Shown here in pieces: positions 1 to 5,835 of a stretch of 28,061 nucleotides of DNA. Numbering within the stretch: position 1 is the stretch's first letter; each line of letters opens with the position of its first letter. Where the stretch lies: IMG/VR virus record IMGVR_UViG_3300042401_001450, positions 1 to 28,061 of that record; one strand, given 5' to 3'. Source of the stretch: a virus. Made by a program: the position numbers and the translations under genes. The notes beneath the pieces are model-generated. The model was not told where the DNA came from and ran no database searches. It worked only from the letters and a program-made list of their open reading frames with translations.

Positions 1-1
1 A

Positions 2-1978
2 ATCATCGACCCCGGTGTCTCGTGCCCCGTCCGGCTGCGCTCCGGCTACGTCAAGGGCACGCAGGGCGACACCGTGGCGCTCGCGTTCGACGACAGCATC
101 ACCGTCGTGCCGCGCTCCACCACCCAGCGCGCCGACATGGTCGACCCCACCACCAAGCCCGGCATCATCGGCGCGTTCTGCAGGGCCTACCCGCCCACCC
201 GTGCGATCGACGAGCTACTCGGCGAGCACTTCGAGTTCGAGGCCGGCAGCGGCCACCGCCTGACCTGGCTCGGTGGCGGCGGCACGCCAGGCGGCGCCTG
301 CATCACCGACGACGGCGAGCACGTCTTCAGCGGTCACGCCACCGACCCGTTCGCGGGCCGCTCCGTCAACACCTGGGACCTGTGCCGGCACTACCTGTTC
401 GGCGAGCAGGACGCGGGCCTGACCGACTTCGAGCTTGACGACCCGAGCCTGTGGCCATCTCAGGCTGCGATGCGAGCGCTGGCGCTGAGCCTGCCCGACG
501 TCATCACCGAGCGCACCGAGGCCGCCCAGGCAGCGCTCGACGGCCCCACACCCGTGGCGGTCATCGACGCCGCTGCCGAGCGGGAGGTGGTGATCGGTCG
601 CGCCCTCGACACGATCGTCACGTGCTCCTCCAGCACCGAGCTTGAGACGCACATATCGCCCCGGTTGCGGGACCTGGACTGGAGCGACATCGAGCGTGAA
701 CGCCTGGCCCGCGCTCTGCAGGCCCAGGTGCGCGCACTGACCGGCGCGGCCATGCCGATCGCCACCGTGCGCGGCTGGCTGATCCCCGCGCCCACCGCGA
801 ACGGCTTCGTCGACATGACGATCGACGGCCGAGTGCTCGGCACCCACGACAACGTGGTGGAGATCCTGCGCCGGGCACGGGCGACCGTCCGGTACAACGT
901 GATCAGCAAAGAAGACGAGATCCTCATCGCCGGGCGCGGGTTCACGGTCGACAACTCCTCCAACGCCAGCCTGGCTGTGCTGTTCTCGCAGTGCTGCGCC
1001 GTTGACATGAAGATCAACCCCGGCGTGTTGAAGAGCTACATCACCCTCATCGCCGACGACAACCAGTACAACCCCGCGCTGACCTGGATCGAGAGCAAGC
1101 CATGGGACGGCGTCGACCGTCTGCAGGCCTGGTACGACACCGTCACCGCGCCGAAACAAGGCGAGATGAAGGCGGTGCTGATGCGGCGCTGGGCGCTGCA
1201 GTGCGTCGCCATCCTCCACAACAGCGACGGCGAGAACCAGGCGCGCGGCGTGCTCACCTTTGCAGGTGCTCAGTACATCGGCAAGACGCGCTGGCTCAAA
1301 CGCCTGGCGCCAGAGGGCATGGTCAAAACCGGCCACCTGCTGGAGGTGCACAACAAGGACAGCGTCAAGCAAGCCATCAGCTACTGGATCTGCGAACTGG
1401 GCGAGCTAGACGGCACCATGCGCAAGTCTGACTTGGCCGCTCTGAAGGCGTTCATCTCCCAGGGCACCGACACCATGCGCAGACCATACGCCGCCTGCGA
1501 GGCCACCTTCCCACGCCGGACCAGCTTTGCCGCCACAGTCAACGACGCCGAGTTCTTGCGCGATGTGACGGGGAACACCCGCTACTGGGCGCTCGACCTC
1601 GATGTGATCGATGCCGACCACAAGGTCGACATGCAGCAACTGTGGTCCCAGGTGCTCTCGATTTGGAAGGGCGGCGAGCAGCACTGGCTGCTTGGGGAGG
1701 AGATGGACCGCCTGAACGTCAGCAATGAGGACTTCACCGTGATCGATCAGGTCGAGGAACTCGTCCGCTCGAAGTTGCATTGGCATGACCAATCTTTGCC
1801 GAGGGAGTGGGTCACCGCGTCTCGGGTGGCCGAAATGATCGGTCTGAACGCCTTCAGAAGCGGCGACCTGACCACGATCGGGCGTGTCGTTCGCAAAATC
1901 AATGGCGGCAACGGCAAGAAGACGAACGGTGTGCGACTGCTGCTCGTTCCTGTTCACGATCCGCTGAGCGTGGCATGA
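2..1978 (+). CDS. VapE-family primase/helicase-type ATPase (5' end outside window)
   Basis: The reading frame is open from the first bases of the window, so the true start lies upstream; a GTG at 74 is an internal possibility only. The C-terminal half matches the virulence-associated E (VapE) family of phage replication ATPases. There is a Walker A motif GAQYIGKT at 1265-1288, an acidic CELGELD segment at 1391-1411, the family-typical DLAALKAF and RRPYAACEATFPRR stretches, and a TGNTRYWAL motif near 1567-1593 that supplies arginines. In phages these proteins act as helicases or primase-helicases at the origin. The N-terminal part, up to about 850, is not recognised and could hold a primase-like domain. 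The gene is followed by a GGGTCA-rich non-coding region, then VRR-NUC and helicase genes, which fits a replication operon. Its last 16 codons are included in a 109-bp tandem duplication. Confidence 0.85.
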   Translation: MIDPGVSCPVRLRSGYVKGTQGDTVALAFDDSITVVPRSTTQRADMVDPTTKPGIIGAFCRAYPPTRAIDELLGEHFEFEAGSGHRLTWLGGGGTPGGACITDDGEHVFSGHATDPFAGRSVNTWDLCRHYLFGEQDAGLTDFELDDPSLWPSQAAMRALALSLPDVITERTEAAQAALDGPTPVAVIDAAAEREVVIGRALDTIVTCSSSTELETHISPRLRDLDWSDIERERLARALQAQVRALTGAAMPIATVRGWLIPAPTANGFVDMTIDGRVLGTHDNVVEILRRARATVRYNVISKEDEILIAGRGFTVDNSSNASLAVLFSQCCAVDMKINPGVLKSYITLIADDNQYNPALTWIESKPWDGVDRLQAWYDTVTAPKQGEMKAVLMRRWALQCVAILHNSDGENQARGVLTFAGAQYIGKTRWLKRLAPEGMVKTGHLLEVHNKDSVKQAISYWICELGELDGTMRKSDLAALKAFISQGTDTMRRPYAACEATFPRRTSFAATVNDAEFLRDVTGNTRYWALDLDVIDADHKVDMQQLWSQVLSIWKGGEQHWLLGEEMDRLNVSNEDFTVIDQVEELVRSKLHWHDQSLPREWVTASRVAEMIGLNAFRSGDLTTIGRVVRKINGGNGKKTNGVRLLLVPVHDPLSVA

Positions 1979-2148
1979 GGGTCAGGCAGGGTCACCAGGG
2001 TCGCATGTTTTGAACACTCTTGCGCTGCAAACGGAAAGTGTGCGACTGCTGCTCGTTCCTGTTCACGATCCGCTGAGTGCGGCATGAGGGTCAGGCAGGG
2101 TCACCAGGGTCGCATGTTTTGAACACTCTTGCGCTGCAAACGGAAAGT
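1931..2148. repeat. Two tandem copies of a 109-bp unit, the first covering the 3' end of vapE
   Basis: Copy 1 is 1931-2039 and copy 2 is 2040-2148. They are the same length and differ only in the short stretch before the stop codon (gcgtgg in copy 1, gtgcgg in copy 2, two substitutions). Copy 1 carries the last codons and the TGA of vapE; copy 2 carries an untranslated second version of that gene end. Each copy also holds three GGGTC(A/G) motifs. The near identity implies a recent duplication or ongoing homogenisation. Confidence 0.95.
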
Positions 2149-2254
2149 CAATGGACAGGGGTGCCGCAATGCGGCGCTCGACCCTGTATGCGACCCCTCG
2201 CTAAGTTGTTGATTCATCGAAATAAAGGACAGGTAGGGTCACTAGGGTCACTCT

Positions 2255-2284
2255 TTTACAAAGACTTTATAGGGAGAGTAGAAG
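2255..2284 (+). promoter_or_regulatory. Possible sigma70-type promoter upstream of VRR-NUC
   Basis: TTTACA at 2255-2260 matches five of six bases of a -35 box. After 18 bases, TAGAAG at 2279-2284 matches four of six bases of a -10 box. It lies in the AT-rich part of the non-coding region, about 90 bases before VRR-NUC. The -10 is weak, so this is only a candidate. Confidence 0.2.
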
Positions 2285-2325
2285 TGGGAGGAGAGAGACA
2301 AGATAGAAAAATATATCTCCCTATA
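2268..2325. repeat. Perfect 10-bp inverted repeat TATAGGGAGA, 38-base spacer
   Basis: TATAGGGAGA at 2268-2277 is matched by its exact reverse complement at 2316-2325. Each arm is flanked by AT-rich sequence. The arms equal the -4 to +6 part of the T7 RNA polymerase promoter, but the upstream specificity bases (about -12 to -7) do not match T7. The arms face each other. A protein-binding site, a cruciform or a promoter pair are all possible. Confidence 0.6.
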
Positions 2326-2375
2326 GGGTTTGGAAAACGCGTTTTTAGTGGCCTGTCCTGTCCCTTGACCCTGGC

Positions 2376-2654
2376 ATGAAGGAGAGAGCCGTGGAACAGC
2401 ACCTGAGCCGGCGAGTCCAGGCAATGGGTGGCCGGTCGTTCAAATGGACGTCGCCTGGTCAGGCTGGCGTGCCCGATCGGATCGTGTTTCTTCCTGGCGG
2501 GATCGTCGGGGCGATCGAACTCAAACGGCCCGGTGAGACCTTGGCACCTTTGCAAGAACACGTTGCCGGTGTGCTCAGGTCTCTCGGGGCCTCAGTTGGT
2601 TGGGCTGACTCACCTGCTGCGGTCGACGCGTGGCTGAAAGGACTGATGCAATGA
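2376..2654 (+). CDS. VRR-NUC domain nuclease
   Basis: A 92-residue protein with the full core of the virus-type replication-repair nuclease (VRR-NUC) family of the PD-(D/E)XK fold. It has a conserved Glu near residue 7, the segment PGQAGVPDRIVF with the catalytic Asp34, the EIELK-like motif (Glu48-Leu-Lys50) and Gln60. Standalone VRR-NUC proteins of this size are common in phages beside SNF2-like helicases and may process replication or recombination intermediates. Two starts are possible. ATG at 2376 has no clear ribosome binding site but gives the N-terminus usual in the family. GTG at 2391 has a good AAGGAG at 2379-2384 and would give 87 residues. The stop overlaps the helicase start as ATGA (2651-2654), so the two are likely translationally coupled. 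Confidence 0.85.
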   Translation: MKERAVEQHLSRRVQAMGGRSFKWTSPGQAGVPDRIVFLPGGIVGAIELKRPGETLAPLQEHVAGVLRSLGASVGWADSPAAVDAWLKGLMQ

Positions 2655-4096
2655 AGTGGACCCCGAGACCGGACCAGGAACCGGTGCTGGAATTTCTGAT
2701 GGACCGGCAGCGCGCTGCTCTGTTCGCCGCGACGGGCGCGGGCAAAACTGTGCTCGCGTCCAGTTGGGCTGTCGACGCGATGGCTGATCGGTTCGCGCTG
2801 CCGCGCCTGCTCATCGTCGCGCCCAAGTTGGTCGCGCAGCACGGGTGGCCGGCGGAAGTGCGGAAGTGGGACCACCTGGCACCGCTGCGTGACATGCGCG
2901 TGCTGACGAGCCTGGACTTTGGGCTGAGTCGGGCAACCTCAGTCGCTGGGGCAACCTCAGTCGCTCAAGTGTCCGAGAAGCAAGCGCTTGGCTTCAAAGA
3001 CAAACGCGCGACAAAGTTGCACTTGCTGAGCCTGCGCGAGCGGGTCCATGTCGTCGCCTGGGATTTTTGGCCATGGCTCGTGAAAGCGCTCGGCGTGAAC
3101 TGGGCGTACCAGGGCATCATCTACGACGAGTCGTCGTTCCTGCGGGACCCGGCGAGCGCTCGCACGAGTGCCGCCCGGCACACAGTGCACCGGCCAGGCG
3201 GCATCGTCGACCACGTCCTGCTGCTGTCCGGCACGCCCGCCCACAACCACGCCGAGGCCCTGTATCCGCAGATCGACCTGGTCGCGCCGGGCCTGCTCGG
3301 TCGCACGATGACGGCGTACCGCGAGACCTGGTGCCTGCCGGATTCGTCGAACTGGAAGACCGGCCAGGTCTATTCCTGGAAAACTCACCCGGCTTTGCAG
3401 CAAAAGCTCAATGCGTTGGTTGCCTCGATCGCCGTGAGCGTGCCTAGCAGCCTCACCACGCCCCTAATCGAGGTTGACCAAGGGGTGAGACTGGGTGACC
3501 ATGCGCGGGCCGCCTACGGGGCGATGGAGCGGGACTGGGTGTGGGGCGGCGTTGCTGCCGGCAGTGAGGCGGTGCTGCACAGCAAATTGCGCCAGATTGC
3601 GAGTGGGTTCCTGTACCCAGGCGACGACGATCGCGACCCGATCTGGCTGCACGATGCAAAGACCGAAAAACTGGTTGAACTGGTTGAATCGATCGACGGC
3701 CAGGTCATCGTCGGTTTCGAGTTCACCGAAGAGCTTCGCAGGATCAGGGGAGCGTTCGGCAAGCAAGTCCGCGACATCCGGGAGCCTGGCGCGTTGGTCG
3801 CGTTCAAGGCCGGCAAGATCAAGGTGCTGGCGGTGCACCCGCAGTCGGCGGCGCACGGCGTCGATGGGCTGCAGGATGTCTGCTGCCAGGTCATCTGGAC
3901 GACGGTGCCGCAGGACGCTGAGCTAGCAGTGCAGCTTGTCGGCCGGGTGCACAGGCACGGCACGAAAGCGGCGACGGTCTGGGCGCATTACATCGTCGCG
4001 GCCGGTACTGTCGAGGAGCGGATCAGGCAGCAGGCAGTGCCGGCAAAGCTCGCACAGGCCGAGGCGTTTCTGGCCGGCGTCAAGCTGGCAGCATAG
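2651..4096 (+). CDS. SNF2-like/DEAD-box superfamily 2 helicase
   Basis: A 481-residue superfamily 2 helicase. Walker A ATGAGKT is at residues 27-33, the DESS Walker B at 159-162, the SGTP motif at 193-196, and a C-terminal QLVGRVHRHG motif VI carries the arginine finger. This matches the compact phage SNF2-like helicases that usually sit after VRR-NUC; they are thought to remodel DNA in replication or recombination. I choose ATG 2651 because it overlaps the VRR-NUC stop as ATGA and gives MKWTPRPDQ, the family's usual start; an upstream GTG at 2630 would only add seven residues. A six-residue tandem duplication (ATSVAG/ATSVAQ) sits between Walker A and the DESS box. Confidence 0.9.
   Translation: MKWTPRPDQEPVLEFLMDRQRAALFAATGAGKTVLASSWAVDAMADRFALPRLLIVAPKLVAQHGWPAEVRKWDHLAPLRDMRVLTSLDFGLSRATSVAGATSVAQVSEKQALGFKDKRATKLHLLSLRERVHVVAWDFWPWLVKALGVNWAYQGIIYDESSFLRDPASARTSAARHTVHRPGGIVDHVLLLSGTPAHNHAEALYPQIDLVAPGLLGRTMTAYRETWCLPDSSNWKTGQVYSWKTHPALQQKLNALVASIAVSVPSSLTTPLIEVDQGVRLGDHARAAYGAMERDWVWGGVAAGSEAVLHSKLRQIASGFLYPGDDDRDPIWLHDAKTEKLVELVESIDGQVIVGFEFTEELRRIRGAFGKQVRDIREPGALVAFKAGKIKVLAVHPQSAAHGVDGLQDVCCQVIWTTVPQDAELAVQLVGRVHRHGTKAATVWAHYIVAAGTVEERIRQQAVPAKLAQAEAFLAGVKLAA
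2931..2966 (+). repeat. In-frame 18-bp tandem duplication within the helicase gene
   Basis: The 17-base run starting gggcaacctcagtcgct at 2931 is repeated with an 18-base period at 2949. It codes for ATSVAG followed by ATSVAQ. Being a multiple of three, it adds six residues in a segment between helicase motifs I and II without breaking the frame. Confidence 0.9.
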
Positions 4097-4106
4097 GGGG
4101 CAAGAC

Positions 4107-4292
4107 ATGGACGACATAGACGCGGCTGAGAGTGCGATCGAGCACAACCTGGCACAGGCGATGAGGCACAAAAAACCCCCGGGGCCGGCGCCTACGGGGG
4201 TCTGTTTGTATTGCGAGGAGTACCTCGACGACGCGGCACGCTGGTGCAACGCCTGGTGCAGGGATCGCTGGCAGCGCGAGGTCAGGCACTGA
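4107..4292 (+). CDS. Small CX2C-X10-CX3C zinc-finger protein
   Basis: A 61-residue protein starting at ATG 4107, eleven bases after the helicase stop, with a G-rich ribosome binding site (agggggc) just upstream. Four cysteines (33, 36, 47 and 51) form a CX2C-X10-CX3C pattern with the surroundings GVCLYCEEYL and RWCNAWCRDRW. This is characteristic of small zinc-binding proteins common in phage genomes, whose function is not established. It is the last plus-strand gene before the convergent minus-strand operon. Codons 22-32 coincide with a strong terminator hairpin that works for the opposite strand, so this coding sequence is constrained by two functions. The protein call rests on the cysteine pattern and length only. 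Confidence 0.65.
   Translation: MDDIDAAESAIEHNLAQAMRHKKPPGPAPTGVCLYCEEYLDDAARWCNAWCRDRWQREVRH
4170..4201 (-). terminator. Rho-independent terminator for the minus-strand operon
   Basis: Read on the minus strand, a six-pair ACCCCC/GGGGGT stem (4196-4201 with 4175-4180) encloses a GC-rich loop and is followed directly by a run of six T (4170-4175). It is about 180 bases after the last minus-strand gene and lies inside the plus-strand zinc-finger gene. On the plus strand the same hairpin is preceded by A and followed by only a weak T-rich stretch. Confidence 0.7.
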
Positions 4293-4359
4293 TTTCGGAA
4301 TTCCCGGGGTGAGGTCCCCCGAGCCGGCATCGAGGGCCGGAGTCCTTGAACTCCGAAAT
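4292..4359. other. Cruciform-like structured element between convergent genes
   Basis: The 12-base arms atttcggaattc (4292-4303) and gaactccgaaat (4348-4359) are reverse complements except for one base. Between them are a GGGG-TGAGGT-CCCC hairpin and a CCGGC-ATCGAGG-GCCGG hairpin (4324-4340). It fills the gap between the stop codons of two convergent genes. It has the outline of a tRNA but no separate T-arm, so I do not call it a tRNA. Confidence 0.55.
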
Positions 4360-4377
4360 TACGGTCAGGCGGCGGGG

Positions 4378-4602
4378 TCAGTCGGCGGCCTTGATGAACT
4401 TCCGCGCTATGCGCTTGTCGTGGATCGACAGGGGCAAGCCCTGGTTGAAGCGCGTGACCGACATCTTGACGCTGGCATCTTGGTCACGCTCTTGCGCGTC
4501 ACCAAACGCCTCAACGCGCTCTTCGTCGGTCAACTCGATGCGTGGCAGGCCCAGTGCCTTACGCACACCAATTTCGGCGCGTAGTTGCTTGATGGTCCTC
4601 AT
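4378..4602 (-). CDS. Hypothetical 74-aa protein, last gene of the minus operon
   Basis: Not recognised. The 74-residue product is charged, with a basic N-terminus (MRTIKQLRAEIGVRKALG), an acidic middle (ELTDEERVEAFGDAQERD) and a basic C-terminus (HDKRIARKFIKAAD), and probably mainly helical. No membrane segment or cysteine is seen. I start it at the ATG at 4602 because this overlaps the stop of the upstream 132-aa gene as ATGA; a longer reading upstream would be the shadow of that gene. It is the promoter-distal member of the minus-strand operon, and the next downstream signal is the minus-strand terminator in the zinc-finger gene. Confidence 0.65.
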   Translation of the reverse strand: MRTIKQLRAEIGVRKALGLPRIELTDEERVEAFGDAQERDQDASVKMSVTRFNQGLPLSIHDKRIARKFIKAAD

Positions 4603-4997
4603 GCGGGTCCCTGAGCGGGCAGCAGTTGCCCGCAATGGGTGCAGTTGCCGCGAGCGGCCTGGCGTTTGATCGCCCGATACACGGCGGCGACGTGGACCTG
4701 GCAAGCAGCCGCCGCTGCATGCGGCGCCAGGCCAGGCTGAGCCGCCAGCATGTCGAGCGCCCGGGCTGTACGACCCGGCGGGTGGAGCACGCGGACGCGC
4801 TCCCAGACCGCTGTCGCAGCGGGCTGGGCAGCCAGGGCGGCAGCCAGCGACTCGTGATCGCAGGCTGGCCCGAACACGCTGACAGCCGTCTCGCCGTTAC
4901 GCTCGAACACTAGGCAGCCGGCGATGCCGATCGACTCGACGAGCATCACCTGGGTCTCAGCGCTGACGGGCAGCGCGCTGACGGGGACGAATTTCAC
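4599..4997 (-). CDS. Hypothetical 132-aa protein with C-terminal helix-turn-helix-like segment
   Basis: A 132-residue protein starting at GTG 4997, overlapping the upstream stop as GTGA, and ending as ATGA with the next gene. The N-terminal part (KFVPVSALPV onward) looks like beta strands. The C-terminal part has a helix-turn-helix-like stretch around residues 80-113, with ALDMLAAQPGLAP followed by ACQVHVAAVYRAIKRQ, as in resolvase-like or homeodomain-like DNA-binding segments. It ends with a single CTHC pair, which could bind metal only with partner residues or as a dimer. I infer a possible DNA-binding or regulatory role from this alone. Confidence 0.65.
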   Translation of the reverse strand: MKFVPVSALPVSAETQVMLVESIGIAGCLVFERNGETAVSVFGPACDHESLAAALAAQPAATAVWERVRVLHPPGRTARALDMLAAQPGLAPHAAAAACQVHVAAVYRAIKRQAARGNCTHCGQLLPAQGPA

Positions 4998-5197
4998 TGC
5001 GTGCCCCCGTGCTCGCTGACGCTGACGCCGCGCGTCTGGTAGCCGAGTTGCTGCAGGATGCGCAGCGCCTCGCGGCGCTTCTGGTCGCTGCTGCCTTCTC
5101 CCAGCATCAGGTCAAACGACCTGGCGACGATCGGGTTGTGCGACCCGTAGGTGCGCACGTCGGCGGTGACTGTGTGCCGTGATACGCGGTTGATCAT
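4994..5197 (-). CDS. Hypothetical 67-aa protein
   Basis: A 67-residue protein, not recognised. It starts at ATG 5197 with GGAG about eight bases upstream. The start overlaps the upstream stop as ATGA and its own stop overlaps the next start as GTGA. The sequence is mixed alpha/beta in look, with a likely helix around SSDQKRREALRILQQLGY. No membrane segment, cysteine pair or known motif is visible. Tight coupling on both sides indicates it is a genuine gene made together with its neighbours. Confidence 0.65.
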   Translation of the reverse strand: MINRVSRHTVTADVRTYGSHNPIVARSFDLMLGEGSSDQKRREALRILQQLGYQTRGVSVSEHGGTQ

Positions 5198-5394
5198 GTT
5201 GTTGCTCCTGCCGCCGCGTCGCGCAGCGTTTCGTAGCCCAGTCCGCGATTGGCGGCTTCGCGGAGGCAGATCGCGTAGGTCTCAAACGACCGCACGCGCA
5301 CGTCAATCGGCAGGTTGCCGTTCGACCGCCGTGCGTCCGCCTCAGAGAGACATGCCCACAGTTCCCTGTGGGTGAGTTTTGATCGTCTGCGCAT
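5194..5394 (-). CDS. Hypothetical 66-aa protein
   Basis: A 66-residue protein starting at ATG 5394, with GGAGCAA eight bases upstream on the minus strand, and stopping in an ATGA overlap with the next gene. It begins with a basic patch (MRRRSKLTHRELW) and continues as probable helices (RVRSFETYAICLREAAN). No known family is recognised. It is the first gene after the second copy of the duplicated structured leader, so its translation may be set apart from the genes upstream. Confidence 0.65.
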   Translation of the reverse strand: MRRRSKLTHRELWACLSEADARRSNGNLPIDVRVRSFETYAICLREAANRGLGYETLRDAAAGATT

Positions 5395-5400
5395 GGTTTG

Positions 5401-5490
5401 CTCCAGTGGTGCTGCCGGGAACCGCCGGCACGGGTGTGGTTGACGACACTCCCAGAGACCCAGGAACGGGTCCGAGGGGCTGGCGTCAGA
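5401..5490 (-). promoter_or_regulatory. Structured intergenic leader, copy B
   Basis: This stretch between the 28-aa and 66-aa genes is a second version of the sequence at 6601-6690. Over 5441-5490 against 6641-6690 I count five mismatches in 50 bases. On the minus strand it contains the hairpin GGACCC-GTTCCT-GGGTCT (5456-5473) and then GCCGG-CGGTTC-CCGGC (5414-5429), followed by the ribosome binding site GGAG and the ATG. No T-run follows the hairpins, so a simple terminator is unlikely; a translational or RNA-processing role is inferred. Confidence 0.6.
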
Positions 5491-5572
5491 CTCGCCAGGC
5501 GAGCATCACGCCGATCGCCGCCATGGCGACCAGGGTGACCGCCCAGGCCAGGATGTCCCAGGGGGATGTCAT
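5486..5572 (-). CDS. 28-aa single-pass membrane microprotein
   Basis: A 28-residue peptide with one hydrophobic span: after MTSPWD comes ILAWAVTLVAMAAIGVMLAW, and it ends RV. The ATG at 5572 overlaps the upstream 88-aa stop as ATGA, which supports real translation despite the size. The Shine-Dalgarno site is weak, as expected for a coupled gene. A membrane location is likely from the sequence. The role is unknown; small single-pass peptides in phages include holin-like, antiholin-like and host-inhibitory types, but nothing here decides between them. Confidence 0.55.
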   Translation of the reverse strand: MTSPWDILAWAVTLVAMAAIGVMLAWRV

Positions 5573-5835
5573 GCCGTTGCCCCGGCGTTGCACAGGCCGC
5601 GCAATGTCCTCTTGCTGGGCTCGACAGCCCATGAGCGGACGAACTTGCCGCAGAAACTGGACCCGGTCCACAGGTCGACCTCGAAAAAGTCGAACCCATT
5701 GCGTTGGGCGTCGAGCGCACGCCGCACGGCGGCTGCGCTGGTCTTGTGGATCTGCGCGACCACGTGGATGCGGATCGGCTCCCCCGTCCGTAGGAAGTGC
5801 TGGGTCACGGTTTCGACAATCGCCTCGGCGGTCAT
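5569..5835 (-). CDS. Hypothetical 88-aa protein with winged-helix-like pattern
   Basis: An 88-residue protein with start ATG 5835, GGAGCAA upstream, and 4-base overlaps with both neighbours. Residues about 5-45 look like three helices, including IRIHVVAQIHKTSAAAVRRALDAQ (written here as two joined helices), which has the spacing of a helix-turn-helix. It is followed by a strand-turn-strand region (FDFFEVDLW, then KFVRSWAVEP) that could be a wing. A small winged-helix DNA-binding protein is plausible by pattern only; I know no named family for it. Confidence 0.6.
   Translation of the reverse strand: MTAEAIVETVTQHFLRTGEPIRIHVVAQIHKTSAAAVRRALDAQRNGFDFFEVDLWTGSSFCGKFVRSWAVEPSKRTLRGLCNAGATA

Larger units (their letters stand above)
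1979..2375. other. Non-coding region with GGGTCA motif clusters; candidate replication origin or control region
   Basis: No convincing gene fits this 397-bp stretch. GGGTC(A/G) occurs at 1979, 1989 and 1998, again at 2088, 2098 and 2107, and again at 2236 and 2245, with steps of 9-10 bases inside each cluster. Reverse-orientation copies occur as TGACCC at 2366-2371 and as gaccc-containing segments near 2187-2198. GGACAGG-like motifs flank the last forward cluster and, in reverse, precede VRR-NUC. The centre (about 2200-2345) is clearly AT-richer than the rest. Clustered short repeats next to a helicase gene plus an AT-rich block is the classic iteron-type origin layout; the function here is inferred. 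Confidence 0.5.

Noticed and set aside
215-1372. A 385-codon minus-strand open frame opposite vapE
   Set aside because: It is a codon-bias shadow of the well-supported VapE gene, rich in Val/His/Arg with no recognisable motif.
2077-2379. A 100-codon open frame in the vapE/VRR-NUC gap
   Set aside because: It runs through the duplicated sequence and the AT-rich motif region, has no ribosome binding site and its protein shows no sensible pattern.
4293-4359. A tRNA with acceptor TTTCGGA/TCCGAAA and a 5-bp/7-base anticodon-like arm with loop ATCGAGG (anticodon CGA)
   Set aside because: There is no room for a separate T-arm with a GTTCRA loop, the D-arm lacks its conserved bases and the element is only 67 bases. 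I report it as a structured element instead.
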